Shown: in pieces, positions 53,454 to 62,992 of the stretch
Layout: each line of letters opens with the position of its first letter
How positions within the stretch are numbered: position 1 is the first letter of the stretch
Origin: Ferruginibacter yonginensis
GTDB taxonomy: Bacteria > Bacteroidota > Bacteroidia > Chitinophagales > Chitinophagaceae
Reading direction: 5' to 3'
Assembly: GCF_042651465.1 (NCBI RefSeq)
Contig: NZ_JBHSCZ010000001.1
Location: 372,001 to 436,000, forward strand
DNA: 64,000 bases
Notes under the pieces: generated by a model
What the model saw: the letters and a program-made list of their open reading frames with translations, nothing else
The model's database searches: none
What the model was told of the DNA's origin: nothing
Position numbers and translations under genes: made by a program

Positions 53454-56003
53454 ATGAAACCGGTAAATTTTGGCATTGACTTGGGCACTACCAATTCCCT
53501 CATTGCAAAATATGAACATAATAAAGTAAGGGTATATAAAAATCCGATAGGTTTAAAAGAAACACTCCCATCAGTTGTAGCTTTTAGAAAAGATAGAACC
53601 CTCATAGGCGAAAAAGCAAGAGAATACCTTACCAAAGATGCAGTGAATGTATTTGGCGGCTTTAAACGTAAAATGGGTACCGATGAAAAATATTATGTGG
53701 TAAACCTCGATGAAAACGTAACGCCCATTGAGCTTTCGACCATGGTATTGAAAGAACTCAAAAATTTTGTACAAGAGCAAGAACCAATGGAAGCATGTGT
53801 AATAACCATACCTGCTTCATTTGACAGTATGCAAAGTAACGCCACTTTGCAAGCTGGTAAAGCTGCTGGCTTTAAAGAAGTTTTTTTATTGCAAGAGCCT
53901 ATTGCTGCTAGCTTGGCTTATTTTAATGCCAATGGCAGTAGCGATGTAAAAAATGATGGCTACCGTTTGGTATATGATTTTGGAGGCGGTACGTTTGATG
54001 TGGCTTTGGTAAAATCAACGCAAGATGATTTAAAAGTAATTGACCATGAGGGTAACAATTTTTTAGGCGGTATGGATTTGGATTTTGCTATTATTGAAAA
54101 AATAATTGTACCTGCTATTGTTCAGCAAACCCAAATTGACAATTTTGAGGAAGATTTTAGAACCAAATTTGGCAAATACGAATCGTTGTATTACCAAGTA
54201 TTGTATTATGCTGAAGAAGCTAAAAAAGAATTATCAAACAGTAACAAAACAGAAATAGAGTTTAGTGCTACGCTCAATGATGTGGCGTATGATTTTTATA
54301 TACCTATTACAAGGCAACAAATTGACGATATTTTTGCACCAATTATTCAAGAAACGATTCAACTCATTCAAAAAATATTGGTGAATAATGAATTGGTAGC
54401 AACTGATATTAATGAAATCATTTTAGTGGGTGGTAGTACTTATTTACCGCAAGTGAGGGAACAATTAGCTGCTCAAACGGGTATTGCTATTAACTACAGT
54501 ATTGACCCCACAACATCTATCGCTGTTGGAGCAGCCTACTATGCTGCTAATAAATATTATGAACCTTCGGCAATACTTAGCAGTGAAACCACTGAACAAA
54601 AGGCTGGGTCAATTGCTGATGATTTATTAGCAACCGTTGATTTTAATGATACGGATATTGAAATGGTTTTATCGTACAATAAATCTACAAGAGATAAAGA
54701 AGAAGTACTCATTATGCAATGTAATGGTGCGTATGAAAATTGTACTTACCGCATTTATAGAGCCGATGGTGGTTTTGATACCGGTCATGTTCCATTAAAA
54801 GCAAAGAAAACGGAGTTTTTACCTTTGCTTGCAGAAAACGTAAATATTTTCAACTTACAAATTTTTGATGCAGCACAAAATGAAATTAAGCGATTAAGCC
54901 AGCAGTTGCAAATTGCACAAGGTATTTATAATATTGATGGCCAACCCCTACCCCACGATATTTGTATTGAGGTTGATGATGTTGAAAATAAAACAACCAA
55001 GTTAGAAGTTGTTTTTGAACGCAATAGTTTGTTACCACAAAAAAGAACACTTTATAGAGAAATTTCAAAAACCATTAAAAAAGGTGCTGATGATAGTATC
55101 ATCATCAATATTTTAGAAGGTGATAAATCATCAAGGGCATCATCTAACTTAACTATTGGTTGTATAAATATTAGTGGTAAAGATTTACAAAGTGATTTAA
55201 TAAAAGGGTCAGATATTGAAATTCAAATTCATATTACTGATTCAAGAATATTAAATACAGTTGTGTATTTAGTAATGACCCAGCAAGAATTTAAAAATGT
55301 ATTTTCCATCAGTGAAAAGCAAATTAGTGTGGCTCGTTTAAAAGAACAGTACATATTGCTCGAAAATGAAATTAGCGACAACATTCGTGAGTTTCAATAC
55401 AATGAAGATAAAATTTGGGAAATTAATGCCAACACTTATTTAGAGGAGCTACAAAGTTTACAACCCCGTTTGTTTAAATTAAAAGACAATGATGCGTCTG
55501 ATGATAAATATATAATCGCAGAAAAAATGGCTCGTATCAGTCAAAACGCAGATAAACTTGGTGGCAACGAACGTATAGCAGGTTTGTTAGAAACCTATTT
55601 GCAGCGCAAAGAAGAAACTGCTGCTTTAATTGCAGCTGCCGATTTTGAAAAAGATGAACTTTTAAAACAACTTCAAAAACTAGAGCAAAGTGAAGCCAGC
55701 TTTATGCGTTCAAAAAATGCATCGGTTATTGAAGGAAAGTTAAGACAGCTGCATGATTTGTATTGGAAAGGATTGAGCAATACCACCAGCTTTTTAATTT
55801 CTATTTTTATTGAATACAAATCATACGAACCTATTGCATTTAAAGATTATAATGCAGCAAAATCTATTTTTAAAATGGCTGATGCTGCATTAACCAGCGA
55901 ACGTTACCCTGAGTTTAGGCGACATGTTTTTAGTTTGTCTAACTTATTAAAACGCTCTGATTTAAACACTCATATTGACTTTAAAGGAACCGGCATTGGC
56001 TAA
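53454..56003 (+). CDS. Divergent long Hsp70-family chaperone
   Basis: The 849-residue protein has a full Hsp70 ATPase domain (1-375): phosphate loop 1 GIDLGTTNS (7-15), phosphate 2 VYDFGGGTFDVAL (near 172-184), the adenosine motif ILVGGSTYLPQVRE (near 320) and TSIAVGAAYYAA. After it an unusual beta-rich insert (about 385-485) precedes a substrate-domain-like segment (488-610; LPHDICIEV, REISKTIKKGADDSIIINILEGD). A helical, coiled-coil-rich C-terminus (610-849) ends it. It is over 200 residues longer than DnaK and lacks a DnaK-type C-terminal EEVD/DVVDAEF-like tail. The flanking genes suggest a dedicated three-part system. ATG 53454 is preferred over the TTG six bases earlier. Confidence 0.88.
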   Translation: MKPVNFGIDLGTTNSLIAKYEHNKVRVYKNPIGLKETLPSVVAFRKDRTLIGEKAREYLTKDAVNVFGGFKRKMGTDEKYYVVNLDENVTPIELSTMVLKELKNFVQEQEPMEACVITIPASFDSMQSNATLQAGKAAGFKEVFLLQEPIAASLAYFNANGSSDVKNDGYRLVYDFGGGTFDVALVKSTQDDLKVIDHEGNNFLGGMDLDFAIIEKIIVPAIVQQTQIDNFEEDFRTKFGKYESLYYQVLYYAEEAKKELSNSNKTEIEFSATLNDVAYDFYIPITRQQIDDIFAPIIQETIQLIQKILVNNELVATDINEIILVGGSTYLPQVREQLAAQTGIAINYSIDPTTSIAVGAAYYAANKYYEPSAILSSETTEQKAGSIADDLLATVDFNDTDIEMVLSYNKSTRDKEEVLIMQCNGAYENCTYRIYRADGGFDTGHVPLKAKKTEFLPLLAENVNIFNLQIFDAAQNEIKRLSQQLQIAQGIYNIDGQPLPHDICIEVDDVENKTTKLEVVFERNSLLPQKRTLYREISKTIKKGADDSIIINILEGDKSSRASSNLTIGCINISGKDLQSDLIKGSDIEIQIHITDSRILNTVVYLVMTQQEFKNVFSISEKQISVARLKEQYILLENEISDNIREFQYNEDKIWEINANTYLEELQSLQPRLFKLKDNDASDDKYIIAEKMARISQNADKLGGNERIAGLLETYLQRKEETAALIAAADFEKDELLKQLQKLEQSEASFMRSKNASVIEGKLRQLHDLYWKGLSNTTSFLISIFIEYKSYEPIAFKDYNAAKSIFKMADAALTSERYPEFRRHVFSLSNLLKRSDLNTHIDFKGTGIG

Positions 56004-56874
56004 CAACTTACCTTACTTATCGCCCATTAGGCTATTGCAACATTGCGATATTGAAATTGACACGATACCCAACGTATCTCGATTAAAAAAGCAATTAAAC
56101 GCTGAATTTGATTTGGCCAATGGTGGCGTAATCGAAATAGATAAATATGCTTATAACAAATCAGATGTATTGACAGAGATTGAACATCCTGATTTTGCTA
56201 CTAGGTATACTTATCATCAACGTATTTGGGAACGCAAATTTTTGTTGACTTTTTTAGAAGACAATCTTTTAAATATGAGTGAGTTGGAGCCTGATCTCCG
56301 ACATTTTGCGAACGACGATTATTTTGAGCATTTTATTTCATCATACTTTGGTATTGCGTTTTACCAAGTATCGAGGGCATTGCTGAACCCACCATCGCTC
56401 AACGAATTAGCTGATTTATTGCGTTGCGAAGATTTTATAAAAGCTGAAGACCGTTCTGATGCTTTTAAAGCGATTAGAATTTATTTAGATGATACAATGC
56501 GGATTTTAAAAAATAGTAACGCTCAAAGCTATCGAAGTAACCGACCGCAATTGGTACTGTGGATGTATGGTGGCGGCAATTTTCTAAATAATTTACCAGT
56601 TGAATTTTATGAAGATAAAGCTGATGTAGTGTTGAATTTCATTAACCTTACGGTACGTATTCAAAAAACTGATCGTAATGATTGTAAAGAAATTAGTAAC
56701 CAATTAATTATTGTAGATGACCTCCCAGATGATTTAAGAACCTTAATTAAAAATAACCACCAAGTATTTCACAACATACCACAACCTGGCGCAAGTAGCA
56801 GCAGTGGTAATGTTAACTGGGGCTGGATTATTTGGTTGATATTGATTTTAGCAAGAATATTGGTGCGGTGTTAA
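55996..56874 (+). CDS. Tail-anchored protein of unknown function linked to the Hsp70
   Basis: The 292-residue protein has no ATG before residue 92. Translation probably starts at TTG 55996, which overlaps the Hsp70 stop by 8 nt and is preceded at 7 nt by AAAGGA; TTG 55975 is an alternative. Most of the protein is soluble and mixed alpha/beta (LVLWMYGGGNFLNN; VVLNFINLTVRIQ), then a Ser/Gly linker and one C-terminal transmembrane helix (NWGWIIWLILILARILV), giving a tail-anchored topology with the bulk in the cytoplasm. I do not recognise the family. The overlap implies co-translation with the Hsp70, so it may tether it to the membrane. Confidence 0.7.
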   Translation: MANNLPYLSPIRLLQHCDIEIDTIPNVSRLKKQLNAEFDLANGGVIEIDKYAYNKSDVLTEIEHPDFATRYTYHQRIWERKFLLTFLEDNLLNMSELEPDLRHFANDDYFEHFISSYFGIAFYQVSRALLNPPSLNELADLLRCEDFIKAEDRSDAFKAIRIYLDDTMRILKNSNAQSYRSNRPQLVLWMYGGGNFLNNLPVEFYEDKADVVLNFINLTVRIQKTDRNDCKEISNQLIIVDDLPDDLRTLIKNNHQVFHNIPQPGASSSSGNVNWGWIIWLILILARILVRC

Positions 56875-56875
56875 A

Positions 56876-57103
56876 TTACTTTTCATTCAAATAAAAAGTT
56901 AATGCACCTGATGGACAAGTTTTTACAGCGTCAATAATAGCCGCTGTAGTTGAAGCTTCAGGATGAATCCATGGTTTATCTTTCGGCTTAAAAACTGCAG
57001 GGTTATTTTTAACACAATTAGCGGCATGTTGGCATAAACCCGATTGCCATACAATGGTTACTTCGCCATTGCTGTATTCTTTTTTAATGTTGTTGATATC
57101 CAT
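56876..57103 (-). CDS. Divergent 4Fe-4S mono-cluster (Fer4_19-like) protein
   Basis: The 75-residue protein shows C24-x-H-x3-C30 (GLCQHAANC), K-P-W-I-H-P and a final C63-P-S-G-A-L, the pattern of the small divergent ferredoxin-like Fer4_19 family. Three cysteines are visible, as is usual in this family. It starts 10 nt after the GNAT gene, a pairing I know from other Bacteroidota. Its stop is 1 nt from the convergent gene end at 56874. Confidence 0.82.
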   Translation of the reverse strand: MDINNIKKEYSNGEVTIVWQSGLCQHAANCVKNNPAVFKPKDKPWIHPEASTTAAIIDAVKTCPSGALTFYLNEK

Positions 57104-57113
57104 AAAATACTAT

Positions 57114-57392
57114 TTATAATACATCTTTTATTGTAGCGTCTTTTTCAAACACACTGGCTGCAAACGGACAAAGCGGTAAAATTTTAAAATGCTTTTCTCT
57201 TGCTAAGGCAACTGCCTTCATCACTAATTGCTTGCCTACACTTTGTCCTTTTAAAACATCACTTACTTCGGTATGATCTATAATTATTTTATCAGTACCA
57301 GCCCAAACATAAGTCATTTCAGCTTCCTGCTTACCATTTACTTCAACATAAAATTTACCATGTTTACCATCATCAGTATGTAAAATTTCCAT
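57114..57392 (-). CDS. Small GNAT-like N-acetyltransferase (YjdJ/Acetyltransf_CG type)
   Basis: The 92-residue protein matches the short GNAT group: KFYVEVNGKQEAEMTY, I-I-D-H-T-E-V, and the acetyl-CoA loop LKGQSVGKQLVMKAVALARE followed by KILPLCPFA. The substrate is unknown. It forms an operon with the downstream ferredoxin-like gene. Confidence 0.82.
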   Translation of the reverse strand: MEILHTDDGKHGKFYVEVNGKQEAEMTYVWAGTDKIIIDHTEVSDVLKGQSVGKQLVMKAVALAREKHFKILPLCPFAASVFEKDATIKDVL

Positions 57393-57510
57393 TACAATTA
57401 TTTTTGTTGTGAAAGATATAATGAAGGTTGTTATTTTTTTTGAAATTGCAAAAATAAACTCATCAAAATAAGATGTTGTATGTAAAATTTAATGACCCTC
57501 ATTTGTAATA

Positions 57511-58737
57511 TTATCGTTGGGTTTCAGCGATACCTAGTGCTGCTAAACGACCCGATTCCATAGCTGCGTTTAATGAACCATTAAAAAGATAATCACCTGC
57601 TACAAATACGTTTTCCAACACCTTACTATTGCTAGGTAGTGCCGTCATTTTAATATCTTTAATATCAGGTAACGCAAAATTGATTTCATAGTGCTGTATG
57701 TAATGTACCAAAGAAGCGCCTGTGTATTGCTGAACTTCCATAATAACTTTCTCAATAATTTTTTCTATTGATGGCTCTTTTTGCTGTACGGTTGTGGCTG
57801 ATAGAATGGTTTTTCCTGTAGCCGCATCTGTATAAGCGTAGAGGTTATTGGTATAATTTCCGGCATCAGCAATTAAAGCAATGGTATTAGCTGGTATATT
57901 GGTTTGGTTAACTTCAAAATACAAACACATACATTTTTTCCAAGCGATTGTAGGGCTTTTATGGCCTGGTAATAAAGATGCAGGACTACTAGCAATAATT
58001 ACTCCTTTGTGAGCTATCGTTTCACCAGATTGTAGTAAAATTTGATTATTGGTAACTTCTTTTACTCCACAATTGAACATAAACTCCGTATGATGCAATT
58101 TACTTTGCAATTGTTTGGTTATTGCCCCAATACCCAATTCAGGAATAGTAGCATAACCTTCACCAAACATTTTATAAACAAATTCAAACATTCTGCTAGA
58201 GGTGCTTAAGTCGGGCTCTAGAAATATACCAGTAAAAAAAGGTTTGAAAAAACGTTCAATTATTTTAGATGAAAATCCACATTCAACCAAGTATTCAAGC
58301 GTTGTTTTTTCAGGCGATGCAAAAATTTTATCGAGTGATTTAAACTTTAATTGGATGTTTAGTTTTAATATTTTGAGCTTATCGGCAATGGAACCAATAT
58401 CAGACATTAATGTTGGAATCAATATTTTCCAATTTCTTAGAGGGTCGCCAATTAAATAAGATTTGTTGTTTGCATAAATGAATGCACCTGACTCTAGCTT
58501 GTTCAACTGAAGCTGATCCATATCGAGGTATTTTTTGGCCAATGGGTAAGCACTCAGTAATACCTGAAAACCAAGGTCCAGTGCATAACCCTTTTCTTGA
58601 ATCGTCTTCACTCTTCCGCCTACTTCAGCTGTTTGCTCTATAATGATTGGGTGGTAGCCCATTTGCTCTAGTTCGTAAGCAGCAATTAGTCCACTAACAC
58701 CAGCGCCAATTATGTATATTTTATGTTTAGGTTCCAT
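57511..58737 (-). CDS. FAD-dependent amine-oxidase-like oxidoreductase
   Basis: The 408-residue flavoprotein has the N-terminal dinucleotide-binding motif IIGAGVSGLIAAYELE (9-24), the amine-oxidase/protoporphyrinogen-oxidase hallmark E-V-G-G-R-V-K-T, and a C-terminal V-F-V-A-G-D-Y-L-F-N-G-S-L-N-A-A that contacts FAD. It resembles desaturase/PPOX-like enzymes but the substrate cannot be fixed. It stands alone on the minus strand. Confidence 0.85.
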   Translation of the reverse strand: MEPKHKIYIIGAGVSGLIAAYELEQMGYHPIIIEQTAEVGGRVKTIQEKGYALDLGFQVLLSAYPLAKKYLDMDQLQLNKLESGAFIYANNKSYLIGDPLRNWKILIPTLMSDIGSIADKLKILKLNIQLKFKSLDKIFASPEKTTLEYLVECGFSSKIIERFFKPFFTGIFLEPDLSTSSRMFEFVYKMFGEGYATIPELGIGAITKQLQSKLHHTEFMFNCGVKEVTNNQILLQSGETIAHKGVIIASSPASLLPGHKSPTIAWKKCMCLYFEVNQTNIPANTIALIADAGNYTNNLYAYTDAATGKTILSATTVQQKEPSIEKIIEKVIMEVQQYTGASLVHYIQHYEINFALPDIKDIKMTALPSNSKVLENVFVAGDYLFNGSLNAAMESGRLAALGIAETQR

Positions 58738-59220
58738 TGATTTTAGGTATGTTTATTTCGGTAAATGCATCGTTGTTTTAAAACGTTTTAAGCATTGCAG
58801 CGATAAGCAATTACAGGCACAAATATCTATTGTAATTGTGAATATTAAACTTAATTTTTGGTGATTGTAGGTTGATGATGACACTACTTTTTATTAAATC
58901 TAATGACTGCATCGGTTGTTAGTTCGCAAAATTATTGTTTGCAATACAACCGCCTTTATGAAGTATGCAATTGGTAAATGGCATCAATAATTCACTGAAA
59001 CCATCTTTTAAATTGCAGCATATATTTTACTGCCTAGCAGCAGTATTGATTGAACTAAAATAAAAAAGCCAACAAGCCCAACAAAGATTATCAGCTCCGC
59101 ATAGCCCGGATTGCAGTGGATGCCGCTGCCTTTGAGCGGCAGCAACGTAAAGCCGGATACAAATGTTCAACAATGTTTCATCAGCTCATGCTCCTATCCT
59201 CCTTCGGCGGAAAAGCCCTA
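58738..59220. other. Intergenic region with a GC-rich element
   Basis: These 483 bp between smc and the FAD enzyme hold no supportable gene. The left 350 bp are ordinary AT-rich sequence; the right part carries the GC-rich element described separately. Confidence 0.6.
59088..59162. repeat. GC-rich intergenic hairpin element
   Basis: A segment of about 75 bp with much higher GC than its surroundings reads AGCCCGGATTGCAGTGG..., then GCCGCTGCC-TTTGA-GCGGCAGC, and ends AAAGCCGGATAC. The middle can fold in two ways (GCCGCT/AGCGGC or GCTGCC/GGCAGC). The ends AGCCCGGAT and AGCCGGAT are direct rather than inverted repeats. Similar AGCCCGGAT-type elements are, from memory, frequent in intergenic regions of Bacteroidota genomes; I could not test copy number here. 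Confidence 0.5.
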
Positions 59221-62200
59221 TTAATTCAAACTCCTAAAATCTACTGGCACTAATTTACTTACGCCTGCCTCTTGCATGGTAACGCCATAAATTACATCAA
59301 CAGCACTCATAGTTTGTTTGTTGTGGGTTACAATAATAAACTGTGAGTTTTCGCTGAATTGCTTAATCATGTTGGTGAACTTACCAACGTTGGCATCATC
59401 TAAAGGAGCATCCACCTCATCTAAAATACAGAATGGTGCTGGTTTTATGAGATAAATGGCAAACAATAAAGCCGTTGCAGTTAATGTTTTTTCACCTCCA
59501 CTTAATTGGCCAATGCTTGATGGACGTTTACCTTTTGGTTTCGCCACAATATCAATACCTGTTTCAGCTAAGTTTTCAGGATCAACCAATACCATATCGG
59601 CCGTATCTTCATCTGTAAACAATGCTTTAAAAACTTTTTGGAAGTTTTCTCTGGTTTTGTTAAACGTATCTAAAAACTGTTGATTAGCCGTTGCTTCCAC
59701 TTCTTGAATGGTTTGTAACAAACTATCTTTTGCAGTAACCAAGTCGTTTTTTTGCTCTAAAATAAACTCATACCTCTTTTTCATTTCGGTATAAGCTTCA
59801 ATAGCAGTAGGGTTTACTTCACCCATATTCTCCAAACGCTTTTTCATACGGTCGTTGCGTTCTTTTAAATCATCAACCGCATCTGTACCCGTACGAGGCT
59901 CATCAATAATTTCATCTAAATCAACCCTAAACTCTACACTCAAGCGTTCTTTCATACCGCTTAATTGCAATTTGAGATCAGTCAATTTATCTTTAATTTC
60001 ATTGAGCAACGTATCAATAATTTCTTTTGATTTTTGCTTTTGGCGTAACGCTGTTTCTTTCTCAGATAATGCATTACGAAGGTTATAATAAGCCTGATCT
60101 GCCTCATTTAAGGTACGCTCCTCCTGTTCTTTATTTTGCAACATCGTTACCAACAACGCCTCTACTTCTTGCAAAGTTTGAGCAGTCGTTGCTATGGCTT
60201 CATCAGCATCTTTTAATTGAACTTTACTATTTTCAACCTGCACTTGTAAATCAGTTAGCTGGTTATTTTTAAAGGCTAATTCTGTTTTTAAAGAGGTTAC
60301 CTTACTTTGCTGCTTGGTAAAATTTAAGTTGCTTTCATTGTAAGCAGCACCAGCAAAATTATATTCTTGCTCAGCATTTGCATAAGCCGCTTCAACAGTT
60401 TGTAACGTATCTGCTAGTTCATCAAGTTGTGTATTAAACTTATCTAATTCGTTACGAGTATCGGCAATAGCATCATGATTTTGCGTTAATTGCGTTTCAA
60501 AATCAGCGATACGAGTAATGGCAGCTGTTTGCTGTTGGGTTATATTTTCAATTTTGTTTTGTAAAGCAAAAACTTGGTTGGTAAGGTTATTAATATCTTG
60601 TTGGGTTTGCTTTATTGCACCTTCTTTTAGCTGTTCATTGTAGCTTATAACTTCGTTATGGCGTTGCTGAATCGCTTCTTTTAAATCGCTTACAACTTTT
60701 TGTTGTGCTGTAATTTCTACTTGAAGTTTTTCTAAATTTTTGGCTCTTCCAATTTTTTTACCTTCAAACATACCCACACTACCACCAGTAATGGCGTATT
60801 TGCCTCTTACATATTTGCCCGTTTTTTCGAGGATGATGGCACTGCTGTCGCTTTGTAATGCATCATCATTTTCAGCAATAAAAACGTTACCTAATAAATG
60901 CTGAGCTAGGTTACTGTATGCTGCATCAAACTCTACTACATCTAAAGCTGGTATGGTATTACTAGGTGTTGCTGTGGCAGTAATATCAGCAAACTTATCT
61001 AACATAAAAAAGTTGGCTTTCCCTTTTTTATTTTGATCGAGCAAACGAATCGCTTGCAAACCTTCTTCTAAATTATTAACAACGTAATAGTTTAAATAGG
61101 GATCAAGCACATTTTCAACTGCGGCACGGTAAGGTTCTTTTACATAAATAATATCTGAAAGCAAAGGTGCTTCTTTGTTCCAGCCGTTGTTATTGTGCAA
61201 AAACTTTACACTTTCTGGGTAGCCTTCCATGGAGTCGACCAAGCTTTTCAGCAAATCGTACTCGTTGGTACGGGCATCTAATTTTCTACTTTCTTCAGCA
61301 AGGTTGTTACGCATACCTTCCATCATATTTTGCGTTTGCAAAATTTGCTCCTTGGTACGGTCTTGGTGCTCTTGTAACTGTTGTAAATCTATTTTTTTGG
61401 CATCGAGTTCAGCAGACTTTTCTTTCTGTTCAACCTCTAAAGTTTGTAATTGTGTTGCTCTTACTTTTTGCTCCTCTGTTAATTGGATAATGGTACGTTG
61501 CAAATTTTGAATACTCGTATCAGCAATGGCCACTTTTTTTTCTGCATCAAAACGGTTGAGTTGTATGGCTTGATTTTCTTTACGGAGTGTATCAATAGCA
61601 CTGCGTTTTTCATCAAAAATTCTTCGCTTTTCTTCAACTGCATCTTTTAAATCAGCTACTTTCTCTTCTAGCTCTTCAACTTTAATTTCTTCTTCTAATA
61701 TTTGGTTGCCAGTAAATACAATACTTTCCTCCAAGCCAGCAAGTTGCCCGGTTGCTTTTTTCAAAAACTCATCTAAACTAACTTTGGTTTCTTTAAGGTA
61801 TTGAACTTTTTGACTGCTGAGGTTTTTTTCATTTTCTTTACTACGCACCTTATCGAGCATTTCGTTGTATTGCTGTTGCATTAATTGCAACGCTTTTTCT
61901 TTTTCTACGAACGAAAGTTTTTCTTGTTCCAATGCAGCATCTTCACCTGCAATAGCAGCTTCTAATTCAATACGTTTGTCAACCTCTTGTTGTTGTTGCT
62001 CATTTAATTCTTTGTAGGTAATATTAAAACCTTCTAAAGCTGCTTTGGCTAATTCAATGGATACTTCTTTATACTCTTTTTTTATTTCGAAATACTTCTC
62101 TGCTTTTTTAGCCTGATTTTCGAGGGTTTTTAGTTGGTTATTTATTTCAAAAAGTAAATCTTCAATACGAGCTAAATCTTGTTCAGTAGCATCTAATTTT

Positions 62201-62736
62201 AGCTTTGCTTCTTTTTTTCGAGTTTTATAAATAGTAATACCAGCCGCTTGTTCTAACATTTTACGGCGACTGTTTTCTTTGTCTTTAATAATATCATCAA
62301 CCATGCCCAGTTCAATAATGGCATAGCTATCGGTACTTACCCCTGTATCCATAAATAAGTTATGAATATCTTTCAACCTACAAGCCACATCATTTAACCT
62401 ATATTCACTTTCTCCACTTTTATAATATTTACGGGTAACCGTTACTGTATTAAATTCAGTTGGTAAAAGGTTTTTAGTATTTTCAAAAGTTAAACTTACC
62501 TCTGCCAACCCACTAGCATTACGGGTTTTGCTACCGTTAAAAACCAGACTTTCTAAATTTTCACTACGGAGGTTGCTTATTTTATGTTCGCCAATAACCC
62601 AACGAATACTATCAATAATATTGCTTTTACCACAACCGTTTGGGCCAATTACACCTGTAATACCTTCGTCGAAATTGAGTACTGTTTTATCAGCAAAACT
62701 TTTAAATCCTTTAATTTCTAAACTCTTTAAACGCAC
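59221..62736 (-). CDS. smc: Chromosome segregation ATPase SMC
   Basis: The 1,171-residue protein has the Walker A motif GPNGCGKSN (31-39), two long coiled coils separated by a hinge (about 510-660), the ABC signature L-S-G-G-E-K-T-L and Walker B FCILDEVDAPLDD near the C-terminus. It organises the chromosome together with ScpA/ScpB, which are not in this window. The start is GTG at 62736, giving the canonical MRLKSLEIKGFKSFAD. A consensus promoter lies 25 nt upstream. Confidence 0.95.
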   Translation of the reverse strand: MRLKSLEIKGFKSFADKTVLNFDEGITGVIGPNGCGKSNIIDSIRWVIGEHKISNLRSENLESLVFNGSKTRNASGLAEVSLTFENTKNLLPTEFNTVTVTRKYYKSGESEYRLNDVACRLKDIHNLFMDTGVSTDSYAIIELGMVDDIIKDKENSRRKMLEQAAGITIYKTRKKEAKLKLDATEQDLARIEDLLFEINNQLKTLENQAKKAEKYFEIKKEYKEVSIELAKAALEGFNITYKELNEQQQQEVDKRIELEAAIAGEDAALEQEKLSFVEKEKALQLMQQQYNEMLDKVRSKENEKNLSSQKVQYLKETKVSLDEFLKKATGQLAGLEESIVFTGNQILEEEIKVEELEEKVADLKDAVEEKRRIFDEKRSAIDTLRKENQAIQLNRFDAEKKVAIADTSIQNLQRTIIQLTEEQKVRATQLQTLEVEQKEKSAELDAKKIDLQQLQEHQDRTKEQILQTQNMMEGMRNNLAEESRKLDARTNEYDLLKSLVDSMEGYPESVKFLHNNNGWNKEAPLLSDIIYVKEPYRAAVENVLDPYLNYYVVNNLEEGLQAIRLLDQNKKGKANFFMLDKFADITATATPSNTIPALDVVEFDAAYSNLAQHLLGNVFIAENDDALQSDSSAIILEKTGKYVRGKYAITGGSVGMFEGKKIGRAKNLEKLQVEITAQQKVVSDLKEAIQQRHNEVISYNEQLKEGAIKQTQQDINNLTNQVFALQNKIENITQQQTAAITRIADFETQLTQNHDAIADTRNELDKFNTQLDELADTLQTVEAAYANAEQEYNFAGAAYNESNLNFTKQQSKVTSLKTELAFKNNQLTDLQVQVENSKVQLKDADEAIATTAQTLQEVEALLVTMLQNKEQEERTLNEADQAYYNLRNALSEKETALRQKQKSKEIIDTLLNEIKDKLTDLKLQLSGMKERLSVEFRVDLDEIIDEPRTGTDAVDDLKERNDRMKKRLENMGEVNPTAIEAYTEMKKRYEFILEQKNDLVTAKDSLLQTIQEVEATANQQFLDTFNKTRENFQKVFKALFTDEDTADMVLVDPENLAETGIDIVAKPKGKRPSSIGQLSGGEKTLTATALLFAIYLIKPAPFCILDEVDAPLDDANVGKFTNMIKQFSENSQFIIVTHNKQTMSAVDVIYGVTMQEAGVSKLVPVDFRSLN

Positions 62737-62761
62737 AGTGTATAGTTTTTAAGTAAGACGG

Positions 62762-62769
62762 CAAACATA
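62762..62769 (-). promoter_or_regulatory. Promoter -7 element for smc
   Basis: The minus strand reads TATGTTTG, an exact TAnnTTTG match, about 25 nt before the GTG start. A T-rich stretch about 20 nt further upstream could be the -33 region. Confidence 0.6.
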
Positions 62770-62992
62770 CACGAATTTGATTAAACTTTAAAACAGCATT
62801 TTATAAAAAATTAATAGTGGTTCAATACAAGTGAATTTGCATTAAATAAAATGTGTATTTCTTTTTATTTTAATTTTTTGATGGTGATGTTACAGAAAGT
62901 ATATTTACTTACAAATACAGTATTTTTACTATTGTGTAAAATTGTAGTATGTAAATAATAAAAGATTGATTATAAATTTTTAATTAAGTTTA

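Noticed and set aside
58738..59087. Small ORFs or RNA gene in the gap before the FAD enzyme
   Set aside because: No reading frame with a plausible start and length and no clear RNA fold by eye.
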